Shown here: positions 22,105-34,221 of the stretch, piece after piece
Layout of the letters: each line of letters begins with the position of its first letter
How positions within the stretch are numbered: position 1 is the stretch's first letter
Made by a program: the position numbers and the translations under genes
NCBI GenBank assembly: GCA_030247855.1
Contig: JAPDRN010000010.1
Span: 124,001-188,000 of the forward strand
Length of the DNA stretch: 64,000 nucleotides
Direction of reading: 5' to 3'
Origin: Knufia peltigerae
Lineage: Eukaryota; Ascomycota; Eurotiomycetes; Chaetothyriales; Trichomeriaceae
Notes under the pieces: model-generated
Told to the model about the DNA's origin: nothing
The model's input: the letters and a program-made list of their open reading frames with translations, nothing else
The model's database searches: none

Positions 22105-25100
22105 TGATGATATTATGAGATGTTTTGTCATGTCAGCAATTGCATTAATTATTTCATTATCCGGGCCTTGAGTAACAATCGACATTGCAGTTGAAGAGGT
22201 TTTCAATTGTTGGCTCGAAATCCAAGTGGACTTTGACATGTTACGGTATTCCGTGCATCGAGCGATTGGCGAGATCTTGCAGAGTCCAAGTATTCGTATT
22301 CGTAGGTGCTTACGGTGACAGTATTTCCCATCACGACCCGAAGACCTCGCGTGCATCGTAGATCGATCTGGAAAAATAAAAGTCTCGATCTCTTCAGAGT
22401 AGCTGAAACAAGGAATGTCGTGGCTTGTAAAGATGGAGTCGATCTATTTCCTTCCCAGTAGTTCCGGCAGTCAAGGATGACGAGGGGGGCCTGGGCTCCA
22501 TTATTGTCCCTTCCAACCTCGCCCGCGGCTGAAAGAATAATGATACGAGGTTTTGACAATTGACATGCCCCTCGGGAACGAAGCAAGGGCTTGCAGAGCT
22601 CGAATGTGTCACCCTTTCTCATGCAGGGTATATAGTAACAGCAGTGGCCGAGGTACGAGTGAGCACTCATACAAAAGTCCCTTTGTTCTTTTTTCCCTCC
22701 CAAGGAATCCTTCATTTCGGATGTGAGCGAGCCAGGATCATTGAGTCGGTGCCCATTCCATTGACGACACTTGTTTGTTTACTTACAGATGTATACCTCG
22801 GTGGTTGAGTAGTCAAATGCTCTGTCGAGAATGGATCCAGCCGGTCAAGCCGATTGTTTCAGGACTGGAGAAGATGTCATGCATGGCCCAGTGGACTCTG
22901 GGAAGTGGTTCTTGTATGTACTGTACGAGGATCTACCTGGTAGAGATACTGTACTGTAGATTTGAAGGAGCGAAGTGATGGATGATGCCGGTCGGTGTAT
23001 CCTGGTTCTTGTTTCTGGGGAAGCGAACGATTGGTCCCACGTCAAGACGGATGAGGCGCAGATTTCGCCAGACCGTCTTGGGGTTAGTTTGTCATTTTAG
23101 CGCGCATCTCACGCGTTTTTTTCTCTCTTTCTCTTTCCGAGCTTGACGCGTGAGAGGAGCAAGCCAGTACGTCAGTGATTTGCAGAAGAGAAGAAGCAAG
23201 CACACGACAACTTTTTTCGAGATGCCCAATAGCTGGCAACACTTGGGGCTGAAAGTGTGCCCAATATGCGTTCTCCAGATGTTGGGTATTGTTCTCCTAC
23301 CTCCCTATAGCAGGTCGATTGTACTGTACTTCGACAGTCAGACAGACCGAGTCAATAAGGGTGGAGAGCTGGACAGATACTTTTCTGTATACAAGAACAG
23401 ACATGTGGTGCTTTTGACAGCGGCTGAAAGAGAATCGCGCCAGTCTGTGCTTTGCAGGGTTGAACATGATGACGAGACAATTGAGAAAGTCTTTGAAGTT
23501 TAGTGACTCGTACTGTAAACTCAACAACGTACAGTACGTACGAGTAGCCATGCAGAGGCATCTCGTCAAGACAAGCTCCATCACGGCGCGCTCTCAACTT
23601 TGATGGATACTCAACGACTTCTCCGTAGAGAATCTTACTCCGCGTCGCGCGCCATTGAGATGTTTGTGATGGTGGGTTGTACAGAGGCGAAGTTGGTGGT
23701 CTTTTGCGGTGCAGCGTACTCCGTAGAGTCCACTCGAATGCATGATGCAGCTGAGACCAGCAGTCCAGGATCCTTGAAGGGAGGCGTCCTTGGGATATGT
23801 ACTCGGATGGAGATGGCTCCATAGAAAGGAGACGAATATGTACGGTGCAATCGATAGACACATCTTCCTATCGATTGGGATGATCAATGTCGGAGGTGCA
23901 TATCCCTTACCTGGCCTGTGGTAGTGGTGATTGCTGGGACGAGTGCAAATGGTATTTACTACTCTTCTATCTCTGTCTGTGCCTTTTAATCGATAGTGCT
24001 AAGAGATCCGACAGATAGTCACAGAACTGGCCTCTTCAATTCTACATCCCAACTCCCATCTTTTACCGTACCAAACCATCATCAACTTCACCTTCCTCTT
24101 TCTCTTCCTCGTCTTCTGTGTTTGCTTCGACACCCGTTTGTTTGTTGTGACTCCGCCTGTCAAGTGGTTGAGACATCTCACCGCCGAGCTCCCACTGGTT
24201 GGGGTTTGTGATAGGCGCCGCAGGACTCCTCACGCGCGCGCACAGGCCTTGGGGGGCGCGGCGATAGACGCAGCGAGGATTACAATACAAGTATTAGGGC
24301 AACGGGGACTTGGTAGTGGCTACTGTAGGGATTATTTCTAGGTATCTGGGACTGTGGGTGGTTGAAAAAGGCTCCCTTTCGCCTCCACCACGGCTATTTT
24401 TACGGAGTCCTTGCTTTAGGTGCCTTCGGAGTAACTACTGTGCCTAAGGAAAACTCGCCTACCGCCCGTGAGAGCTCGGAGGCGCCCACTCATCCTCTCA
24501 CTCACTCCTCTTTCCTCCTCCCACTTGTTGCGCCAACATTCCAAGGTTCCGTCGACGACACACTTCTGCCAACAATCCCTTTCTTCCCATTGAAACTTCT
24601 CCATCCACGTCAGATGTGCGTGTAAACAGCACACGAAGTATTCTGACCACGACTTCTTTCTTATTCTTCTTCTCACCAAAACCTTTACCTCGACCTCACA
24701 TCGACCTCACTTTCATTTCACCACCCCGAAACCCTAGTTCGCTTCTTGAGCCCCGGTCTAATCTTCCCCTGCATCGTCCCCCCAGCCACCGTCATTTTCT
24801 CAACGCCGTCGACTTTCACACCTGCGATCTTCCGACTTTGACAGTCGCTTCTCTGCGCGTCCGGCACGTCTCTTCTGTCGCAAAATCCACAACAACTCGC
24901 AGTCATTTTGCTGACTGCGCATACCACTCGACCGATACATCCGCAGTCGGTTCATACACGCACGCACTTCCACACATACACACACTCACTGCACGCCGCA
25001 AACCGCGGTGGCGCTCTCCGTCCTTTTCTTTTCCACCAAAAGCGCGCTTCCACCAGTCTGATCGATCGCATAACTGCATAACCGAGTCTTGACACGCGTC

Positions 25101-25238
25101 CACAACATGAACGCTTGAATACGGGAAAAGACACTCATCTCGATCTTGACCAGTTCTGCTCAGAAGCGCCTTCCTGCGCGCAGCATCACGTTGACGCCGT
25201 CGATCCGAGACCCGTGCGCACACTTCCTCCTCACAGCC
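22105..25238. other. Long intergenic stretch, possible leader of the next gene
   Basis: No supported gene in about 3.1 kb. A 170-codon minus-strand frame (22203-22715) shows no family signature and unusual composition. Copies of TACTCCGTA/TACGGAGTC occur near 23719 and 24400, and TACTGTAC-like motifs near 22917, 22935, 23310 and 23524. From about 24640 the strand is C/T-rich, as in long 5' leaders of well-expressed fungal regulators, and runs to the ATG at 25239. Confidence 0.45.
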
Positions 25239-27437
25239 ATGGCAGGTCGCGAACCTTCACCCACGCTGATGGCCTCGTCAGCGCAGCGCAACAAACCACA
25301 AATCTCAATAACCCTGCCGCGGAATTTCGCTCCTCTCAGCCTCGACAGCGGCGACGATCCCAAGACACCCGATCAGACCTTTGCTGAGCTCAAACTACCT
25401 CCTGCACCACATCACTCAACCTGCCGCGTTCGCCGGACGCGAGTCACGATGGACAACTTTCAGGCGCGTAACAACTCTCTACTGCCCACGCTGTTCGCTT
25501 CAGAAATTCCAATTCCTTCCAGCGCGCAGTCGACTCAGACCGAATTCCTGGACGCCGAGATCCCGATTCCTTCTATCGAGGCATCCTCGTTGCGACCGTC
25601 CTACCAACACAGCATTACAGATCCATCACCAAGTGACAGACTAAAGTTGTCCACGTTCCGAGACATGCAACTTCCACGAACTCCCATCGCTCAGACCAAG
25701 CCAGTCTCTTCCGAGTACAAGAATGGTGCCTGGGATATGCGACGTTCTTCCTCAGAATGTTCGACTCGCTCGGATTCTTCAGAGTCGTGTTCTTCGGAAA
25801 ACTTCGCGACCCGACCTACCTCATTTGATGGCAGCGCGACGAGTCCAGACCTAGACTCTCAGGATCCATTTTCGCCTACACTGGTCAAGATCATTCCAGA
25901 CACACCTTCACGGAAGAGCAAGAAGTTGAAAATCAACACTATGCTCGCCAAAGGCAACGTGAAATGGAGCATTGAAATGGACAACCACTTATTCAACGTC
26001 TATCAAATGTACTTGGCAGATCCTACAGTGACCCCATTCAAGACACTACCTGGCAGTATCCCCCCAACGGGCGTGTGCCACCGTGTCGCCCGAAAAGCTA
26101 AGGAAACCTGGCCACGAGCAAGCAGAATCAACCGACCATTGATCAAGCGATACAAGATGCGCAATGTCATTGAGAGCCGGAGTCTGGCTCGAGAGCGGAC
26201 TCCAGAGCCTAATGATTTCTTACGCACTGACGACGCTAGAATTGCCTGGCCTTCCGAGTCTGCCACTAGAAAGCGTCTGAAGCAGTTGTGCAAAGAAAAG
26301 TTCACCATCTCGGCTCACTATCAACGTTTGCGAGAATCAAGAAGTCCCTCTCCATTCCATGATCAATTTGCTCGTCGTCCATCTTCGAGACTTTCAAGAT
26401 CAACATCATGTCAAGCCGATCCTGAAGCCACGACTGCTTATGCGACACGCGAATTGGGTATTTCTTTGGTGGCTAGCAGTGCAACAGGACCTCTCGCTCA
26501 GCTGGTTACAGATTCACCACCAACACAGAAAATGTCTGATGATTGGTTCAATGCTCCCGTGAACAATTCTTCGGATCCCATGATGTTATCGACACCCCTC
26601 GAGCCGGAACACAACAAGCTCAAGGTTGCAAACAGCATTCCCCGATTGGCATCGCCATTTAATTATAGTACATGGAATGGATCAAGCAACTCAAATCACC
26701 ACCATCGACGACACATCAGTCATAACCAATTCGAGACCATCCATGCTACAGGTTCAAGACTGCTCTCTCCGTTCAGACCAGAGTCTGATACTTCACTCAA
26801 CGCCAACAAACGTCGCGCCCAGCATAACCTGGAAGATGAGATGAGTCCAAGTGGAAGCAATCTTCCCGTGAACCCTGAACTCAATCTTCCAACACCCACC
26901 ACCTTCGAACCGAAGCCTGAGCCTCGGCCGGAGCTAGTTTTCACAGGCGCTGGCGACATTCACCAACGAAGAATTCGTGTTCGCAATAGGGGTGCGACAC
27001 TCAGCGCTGTCCACAGCCGAGAGCATATAGCACGTCTCTTCAACCCTCCGTTCGGCGTGGATGGTTCCAGTGAAGACAATGGGATTCCACCCGTTCCACA
27101 CTTGCCAGCTTCTCTTGCAGCTTTGGCAGCTCCCACCAACAAAACGAGTACTTCGTCGTCGCTCACAGTTCCGGAGGTTGATCCTACACAAAAGCGACTT
27201 GGCAGTCCATTCGAGTTGGATCCCAACAAACGTAGTCAACGTGCAAGACTGCCGAGACACGTTCCAAGTTTATCCGACCCATTCATCAACACAAGCGCAT
27301 TCGCTACGACGCCGAGTCACGGTCATACTAGCAGTATGAGTATTGGAGAAAGATTGGCAATGTTTAACACATACCATCCGAGTCACTTTCAACGTCAAGG
27401 ATTTCCTCAACCACCGAGAGATGATCCTTTTGCCTAA
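25239..27437 (+). CDS. Large disordered protein with a Trp-containing fungal core, unknown function
   Basis: A single 732-residue open frame from the first good ATG (GCCATGGCAGG). The frame is open further upstream but without an ATG. Most of the protein is Ser/Pro/Thr-rich and probably disordered. One ordered-looking block near residues 235-290 (KWSIEMDNHLFNVYQMYL, then PFKTLPGSIPPTGVCHRVAR and AKETWPR) has the spaced aromatic pattern of a small helical DNA-binding fold such as Myb/SANT, but I cannot assign it. A basic segment (TRKRLKQLCKEKF) follows, and the C-terminus has short motifs (GSPFELDPNKRSQRARLPRH, MSIGERLAMFNTYHP). The pattern of short ordered motifs in a disordered chain suggests a nuclear regulator. 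That is inference only. Confidence 0.72.
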   Translation: MAGREPSPTLMASSAQRNKPQISITLPRNFAPLSLDSGDDPKTPDQTFAELKLPPAPHHSTCRVRRTRVTMDNFQARNNSLLPTLFASEIPIPSSAQSTQTEFLDAEIPIPSIEASSLRPSYQHSITDPSPSDRLKLSTFRDMQLPRTPIAQTKPVSSEYKNGAWDMRRSSSECSTRSDSSESCSSENFATRPTSFDGSATSPDLDSQDPFSPTLVKIIPDTPSRKSKKLKINTMLAKGNVKWSIEMDNHLFNVYQMYLADPTVTPFKTLPGSIPPTGVCHRVARKAKETWPRASRINRPLIKRYKMRNVIESRSLARERTPEPNDFLRTDDARIAWPSESATRKRLKQLCKEKFTISAHYQRLRESRSPSPFHDQFARRPSSRLSRSTSCQADPEATTAYATRELGISLVASSATGPLAQLVTDSPPTQKMSDDWFNAPVNNSSDPMMLSTPLEPEHNKLKVANSIPRLASPFNYSTWNGSSNSNHHHRRHISHNQFETIHATGSRLLSPFRPESDTSLNANKRRAQHNLEDEMSPSGSNLPVNPELNLPTPTTFEPKPEPRPELVFTGAGDIHQRRIRVRNRGATLSAVHSREHIARLFNPPFGVDGSSEDNGIPPVPHLPASLAALAAPTNKTSTSSSLTVPEVDPTQKRLGSPFELDPNKRSQRARLPRHVPSLSDPFINTSAFATTPSHGHTSSMSIGERLAMFNTYHPSHFQRQGFPQPPRDDPFA

Positions 27438-30227
27438 TTGGAATCAGGCATCAACATCTTCTAAACACGGTGCTATCGTCCCTGATTTGTTTACATCATG
27501 AGGAGTTTAGGACAGTCATCTATCAGGACAGATTGACAAACTGGAATTTTTGTGAGAATCCTGGTCAACGGCGTCCAGGGCTGATTTCACATTCATACCA
27601 ATATTATTGGGAACCAACACAGTGGGAGGCGTTGTAGGTTCAACATGCATCGTTAGGGCATTCCTTTGCCCCAGAATTTTTACCTTGGAGCGATTTCAAT
27701 TTCGCATGGAATGGAGTACCTCAAAATCATCGAGAGAAAGAAAGAGCGAGAGCAAAAATAAAGTCCATCCAGAGACAAGACAAACAGAATTGGCACGAAG
27801 AAAAAATTACAGAGATCAAAGCAAGACCATTTCTATTCTTCTCAAATGCAAACCATACGCTTGAGGATAGTTGGAGTTTTTGGCACGACGAGGACAAGAA
27901 CGGCAATCGAGAAGAGATCATGAGAAACTAGAATGGACAGAATGAGGTTTTCAATGTGTTGATGAGGTTGATGAGAGTTTGGAGAGCTCTTCGTCTTTAT
28001 TGTTCCCCCCCCTTTGCGGACTTGCATGTGTGTTGGCAGGAGACTTAATTATCTTTCAACTGGGTTTTCATTGCTCCGCAGATTCAGTTGTATTATTTCG
28101 AGAGCTTGAGCAAGGACATGGACTTGGGTGGGATGGGCTCCGGGATCAAGGGGTCGCGCTCTTTATGGAAACCCTGGCAAAGCATGTGTCTCCAGGTGTT
28201 GATTGGTTTTCTTTTTTACCTTTTTCTTCGCACGTCCTGGTATTGTCGCAGGTACGGCATTGATACATCGGGATATGGGACACATGGGGATGACCTGTTG
28301 CGGTTATTACGGAGTACCTAGGATTTTTTTCTTCCCACCCATGACGAAGGTTACGAAACATGAGAATGAGCTTGAAATGAATACTATTGAGATTCAATTT
28401 GTTTTGCCATGCCGAGTTCTTTTGCTGGTGTGGTTGGGATCAGCGTTGATTTTCCAGAGAATGTTTTTTGACCCTGTATTTTCCTCGTGATGCTGTGTTT
28501 TGTTTCGTGATGGTGGAGTACCTGCAAGAGTGTAAGAAGAGGGTTTAGTCAAGTCAATACAGAGGTTACTACAGAATGGCAAGAAGAGAATGAGATTTTC
28601 TGTAAGGAGAAAAAGGGGAAGTCAAAGATTTGAAGTGGGTTCTTTGGAGGGCCTTGTGATTTGATTTGAATATACGGAGTATTCAAATAAGACTCCGTAC
28701 AGAAAGTACCTTGGGTTGGTGGTACTCGAGTCCAGAAAAAAGAGTCACGAGTTGTTCTTGTTCCCCTCGATCCAAAGACCCTGTGACGAGACGCACAGTA
28801 AGTAAGTAAGCAGTACGGAAGTACCAGTACTTTTTACAACCTTTTTTCCTGTCAAGCAGGGAGAAGTGAAGAAGGCTTTCGGATTTGGAGGAGGGGAATG
28901 TTTGTGCGGTTCTCACCTTGTTGAACTGATGGATCATCGTCATCGTCATACATCAGTGGTGATAGTAGTAGTAGTAGTAGTCTCAAGAGAGTAGATGCAA
29001 CGGTTGGTTTGTGTTATTTTATCATCTCCCAAGATAACTCCTCCTGCTCCGTAATCGAAGTTACGGAGGTCAATCGAAACATGCTTCGCACGGATCGTGA
29101 CCGTCACCACAATAAGGGCACGTGGACCATCCTGGGTCACGATAATTGACCGGTTCCAGTCTCACTTTTTCCAAAATCGTCGCGGTGGTGGTTTCGGTCG
29201 TGAATTGATCCCCCGATCTTCTGACTTGGGTGGTTGTGATTGTTGGTTGAGACATCTTTTGTGACTCCCAAAGGGACTTTTCGAGTCTTGTTGTAATTCG
29301 TACGGGATAGATCGAGATTGGGAATATGTTTGAGTGTTTTTTTCATCAAAAAAGAAAAGCCCGTAAGAATCAACCAGACCTGTGAATAGCTCAGTTGATG
29401 ACAGACGTTGATGATGATGATGATGATGAACAAATTCCAAAATCAACAGAGGGAGTAAAAAGATACATATATACCCTTTTAATCGTCATCACCACCATCA
29501 TCGTTCTCACGATGGTAATTCAATGGTCGTGCAGTGCAGTGCAGTGCAATGTTGGTGTCAGTAAACAATGAAATTTTACCATTGTATTGCATGCCACACA
29601 TTGTGCATTATTGTGGTGACGCGTCGTGTTTTTTCACCAAAAGACGAAAGAAGCAGGGCGGTGTGGTGATTATTGACAATGAGAATCGAAAAGAAGATAA
29701 CAACCGTGACCTTGACCGTGACCACGGCCATGTGCGTGACAATGGTATTGTCTTTTGCAAAATCCTCGACATAGCCCAAAGGACGGAAAAAAGAGGACGG
29801 ACACAAAACATTGTCGTGGTTGAATGAGTCCCATCGACGTCTTGTCTTTGTCAAGTGTCAACAAAAAGGTTTCTTTGATGCGAAAAGTGGCATGTCCTTC
29901 TTCGAATTGAAGGGTCGTTCATTCCACCAGTCAATGAATCAATCAAAGATCGGAGAACGAGTAGTGGTCGTAAGGCTTTGTCTCGGTGAGAAAGAGAAGA
30001 AAGAAAAAAAGACTACTGGTGTGAGGATCTTGGTAACGCAACGGGTTAAAAGGGGTGCGGAGAGGAAAGTGTTGTCGATCTCTTCTCAACAGCAAAGACA
30101 GTAAAACTGTACTGATTCTATTGAGCCAGAAAAAAAAAGACTCTTACCGTCTATCTTTGGAGAGAATAGCGAGAGAGATGTATACGCATGTGAGTTGTGT
30201 GTGAGAACAAAACCCCAAATCCGTCCA
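27438..30227. other. Intergenic stretch
   Basis: No supported gene. It includes repeats (AGTAGTAGTAGTAGTAGT near 28964, a GATGATGATGATGATG run near 29410, four tandem GTGCA units at 29529-29548) and several TACGGAGTA-type motifs (near 28313, 28674 and 28691). A perfect 8-bp hairpin lies at 29047-29068. The reading frames around 29576-29864 are low-complexity and unconvincing. Confidence 0.45.
29047..29068. repeat. Perfect 8-bp hairpin built on the CTCCGTA/TACGGAG motif
   Basis: CTCCGTAA (29047-29054) and TTACGGAG (29061-29068) are perfect inverted copies around a 6-nt loop. This is the same short motif that is scattered through the intergenic regions of the window, here in an inverted pair. 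Confidence 0.75.
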
Positions 30228-31320
30228 TCACCATGCGATCGTGGTACCGTCGTAGGACCAGAATTTCCCAGAATGTGAGTCTCGGGTAGATTCGTCAATC
30301 TTTTTGGGGAATTAAACAAGTCAGTACATCGCAACAGGCAATCCAAATCACCCCAAGACTCGACTCGAGGAATGACAATAGTTATGGGATGACTTGATTT
30401 TTGCTAGTAGAGACTTGCGACTTACCAACTTTGTCAAACCAGAGATAGAATCCTCGATGGTGGTCGGGGCCCTTTCGACTCCTGCCAACCTAGCACCCGC
30501 ATTTCCCATGTCCGTTTGTACCCATCTGACGTGACCATACAATATCAATACGTGAACTTTCAACGCGGACGACAAGAGGATGTGAAGGATGGAGTGACCC
30601 AAAAACATCGGTAAAGGGTTTAAAGTCAGGTACTCACCCGGGATGAACGGGAAACGCAATCAAATGTTCATTCTCGACGTGAATCTTTTTGGTGATGTAA
30701 TTCAAGGCGGCCTTGGACATGCCGTAGCTGGCGACCGGCATGGGGTACTGCTCCATCCTCCCGATGGTTCCCATGACGGAGCTAATGGTGACGAATTTGG
30801 GCTTATTTTGGGATCCTTTCAGCAAAGGTGCCACGGCCGAGAAGAGGACCGTCGGACCGACGACGTTGACTTGGAACGCCTGGTACAGGTCCGGGGGCGA
30901 CGCGGCCTCGACGCGCGCCATTTGAGGCGACATCCCGGCGTTGGCGATGACGACGTCGAGACCGGTGATCCCGTGGTCGTTCTGGAGTTGCTCGACGGCC
31001 GCTGCGGCGTCGGTCTCGGATGAGCTATCGATCTTGACCACGACCAGAGAGCTCGTCGCCGCTTTGGGCAGAGATTGAAGATCTTTGATACATTCTTCCG
31101 ATGGGTTTCGAACGGCCGCAATCACCACACTGTTTGGGCGGTTGAGGTAGGCTGAGACGAAACCTCGGCCCAGGCCTGTTGGTGAGGATTTGTTACAAGT
31201 CAGTGGTGTGTTTGTGTGTGTATAAGGTACCCAGATACACTGGGGGACTTGGGGATGTTAATGGACAGGCCGGGGAAGCTTGCCTCGATTTGCTCCGGTG
31301 ATCAAATATTTCGTCGACAT
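30228..31320 (-). CDS. Short-chain dehydrogenase/reductase (C-factor-like), with a GC-AG intron
   Basis: Exons 31284-31320, 30638-31175, 30426-30525 and 30228-30299 (minus) give 248 residues, a normal length for classical SDRs. Joining exons 1 and 2 yields MSTKYLITGANRGLGRGF, the complete NAD(P)-binding TGxxxGxG motif. The donor of that intron reads AG|GCAAGC, so it is a GC-AG intron. Further marks are NAG in VVIANAGMSPQ, the catalytic Ser in FVTISSVMG and YxxxK in YGMSKAALNY. The end, GKFWSYDGTTIAW, is typical of fungal members of this group. The enzyme should be a cytosolic NAD(P)-dependent oxidoreductase of unknown substrate. Acetoin or butanediol activity cannot be inferred from sequence, although an acetoin pathway lies 6 kb away. 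Confidence 0.88.
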
Positions 31321-32045
31321 TTTCGGGAAACTTGTTTGGTGGTAGAGAAAGTTATACAGCACTTTTTGGGTGGGAATAAAAGAGAGAGGATTCTTTCAGC
31401 AGACTGAAGACGAGGAAAACCCACACTGTTGTACCATTTTACTTGTTGCCATGTGTGAGATAAAAGGTACCCGCCAAGTAACACATATACTTTTTACTAG
31501 GTACGGATACCTAGAAGGTAAGCAAAGTGTCTGTCTCGTCCAACGGATCGGAATCTCCACGGACCCGACGGGCGAATATCTCAATGGATTCCAAGTACTT
31601 CGTAGGGAGTATTCGAATTCGATCGATATTCACAATGGGGTATGGTGGATTGCTGATTAAATTCCTCCACAAAGAGCCATCATCTCCTCGTCTTCGTACG
31701 TAAACTACGAAGCATGCTAGCCATCTCGAGGCACAGCTGTCCTTGTGCCCAACCTCGTGCGGGTGGGTGTTGATGGGGTTACGGAGTACCTCAGGAATTA
31801 TACTGTACTGAGTAGGGGGTTTCGAAATTTATAAAGGGCGGATATTGCACTGCCGTATGTATAGTAGACAATCTCTGGGGGCCTGAAGACATCATATACG
31901 CCTTGCGATTCGCTCCCAATTAACCGCCCACATCATCCCTCTTCCACATGAGGAAATGGCTACTTAGGTACCCGTATACTCCATATACTTCTTCTATCCT
32001 CAGATAGGCAGCCGTTGCGAGATGTCCGACTTATGTGAAATGCTT
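31321..32045. other. Intergenic
   Basis: This separates the SDR start from the laccase 3' end. A TACGGAGTAC motif lies near 31779, with TACTGTAC-like sequence near 31803. No gene was seen. Confidence 0.5.
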
Positions 32046-34221
32046 TCACAAGCCCGAATCAATCTGGTCCACTTCACCGGTCGCTGAAAATGCTTGCCAG
32101 TCCTTGCATAGTTGATACGAGTCTTCTGGGATTTGTATGTCTTTGATTATTGCGGGTCGCTCGAGGATGTCTACGGCAAGTCCACCAGATCCGTGGAAAA
32201 CCATGTGACAATGTAGCGCCCAGGATCCTGGATTATCTGCATCGGCTTGAACAACGAGATAACCATTCGAAGGCACCATTTGCACGTCGCGTCTTTGAGG
32301 GTTGGTGGGACGAATGATGGTCCCGTTCCAACTTCCGATGCCGACGTCTAGGATGTACTACAAAACAATCAGACAGCTGTACTCAACAGATGCGAGGCCA
32401 AGAAACTGCAGCACTGCCGAAAGCATAGAACTTACCATGTTGTGACCATGTAAGTGCATAGGATGCGGTTTCGGCGTATGATTGTTGATCACAAAACGAT
32501 ACGATGAGGAATTCCCCATATCAAACACGTTCCAATCTGGTTGATCGTCGTATGTAGTTTTCCCGTCTTTGGTCAGAAGAAGAATTGGCTCATTATAGTC
32601 AGTCCGGAAAGATGAGTTGTTGATGTACCAAAGCCAGATCCCTGATGCATTTTTCCCGGCAGTCATGTCCAACACCATCGTGTTTGCAGGCTCGCCAAGG
32701 TCAATCGAGTATAGCGGGACGGTCTGACCCAGCTGATCGTTATCGCAGCCGACATTTTGATATCTCCATGGTGAAGATTTGGGCAGGGCTGTCAAATCTG
32801 CATCATCGTAATACAGGGCCGCCAAAGCATAGGGTTGGTTGGAGCTTGTGCATGTGGCGTTGCTTCGAATCCAGTACGCTCCTTTTGAATCTCCAGTGGC
32901 TTCGACGATGACATCGGTCCTCTGACCAACCGCGAGGGTGACGACGTTGGTATCATATGGCTGTATAAGAGTGTTAGACCTATATCGAACATGGCCGTCT
33001 TCTACTCACCTCCACGGGCACAAAGTCGTTCGCAATGACCGTCATACTATGGTCATCAATGGAGAATTGTTGGGTGGCGTCGGCTCCAGTATTGATGAGA
33101 CGTAGTCGATGTCGTTTCCCCGACTGGAAATGAAACTGGGCCACTCCGGCATCCTCGGAGCATTTCCCTATCTTGTCCGTCGCTGTGCTGCAATTAAAGC
33201 TCATTTTGCCTTGTATGAGGTTGTTGTCGCTCATTGGCCTGGGTGGCAGCGGACTTGGCGACATGACAGTTTTGACGATCGAGTAGTAGTCGGTGTGAAA
33301 CCAATCACTCAGGAGGATCGGGCCAATATCGATATCATAGTCTTCTTGACTGGGGCCATATACGACCATCGCACCAACAGCTCCATCTGAAATATGTCAA
33401 CCCTTGTATCCTTCCAATATCCGCGCCAGCCGACACACTATCGTGGCCGGTCGATTTTAAATAGCGCCCTTTATATCTCCCGAAGTGCAAGAGAACCATA
33501 CCTGTGTACTGGGCCGAATCTGTAAGGTGTTAGTAGAAATATCGAGGCATTTGAACAATCGAAATGTAGCAGGGAGAAAGCGACGTAGTTCGCCAAAGAT
33601 CGGTAATGGAAAGATGAGGCATGCTGTATACTTTGGAGCAACTTACAATGAGCGTGGTACCAACTCGTCCCAAATAAGCTGGCGTGGAACCGGTAGGTGA
33701 AAGACTTTTCTGGAGGAATTGGGCATTGCGAGAAACCTGGCATGTCAGAACCGAGCTACCTTGACTTAGTCGAACGACAGACCTGGTGCACCGTCCATCC
33801 ACTGAGTCTCTTGCTGCAAGAACCCATGCCAATGTATCGTCGTCCCTTCAGGGTCTGTTGTGATATTGTTCGTCACTGTCACTTCGATGGTGTCTCCCCA
33901 GTGGGCTTCGATTGTTGGACCGGGAAACTGATTGTTGACAAGAATGACTTCTTTCTCATATCCATCAGGAGAGAGGATGCCACGAGAGATTGTAAAGTCA
34001 TATGTCCGAATGACTCCGGTGTCTGGACCCGATGTATATGGGTTGGTATTCGTGCAGTTGTGCTCTCCCCAAGGGAATCCGTCTGTGATTGGATTGTTTG
34101 TCAGAAATGGAGGTAGTAAGGGAGTAGTAAGAGTGCCTAAGGTGCTCAAGCCGTTTGTGGTGATCTGATCAAGTGGTGTCGCTGCAGCTAGCACATTAGA
34201 CAGGATAGTAACGAGATCCAT
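32046..34221 (-). CDS. Laccase-type multicopper oxidase, 6 exons
   Basis: Exons 33783-34221, 33647-33736, 33502-33519, 33010-33386, 32436-32960 and 32046-32357 (minus) give 586 residues, normal for ascomycete laccases. All four copper motifs are intact: HWHGFLQQETQWMDG, GTSWYHAH, HPMHLHGH and HCHMVFHGSGGL. The T1 axial position appears to be Leu, usually linked to a higher redox potential. The N-terminus is weakly hydrophobic (ILSNVLAAAT) and could be a secretion signal, and NCT/NIT/NAT/NNSS sites suggest glycosylation. It would oxidise phenols with reduction of O2 to water, outside the cell. The C-terminus (DQIDSGL) lacks the DSGL extension with further residues seen in mature-processed laccases, ending right after it. 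Exon 3 is only 18 nt and is required to keep the frame. Confidence 0.93.

Noticed and set aside
22203..22715. 170-codon minus-strand frame
   Set aside because: No recognisable domain, odd composition and no splice partners; treated as chance.
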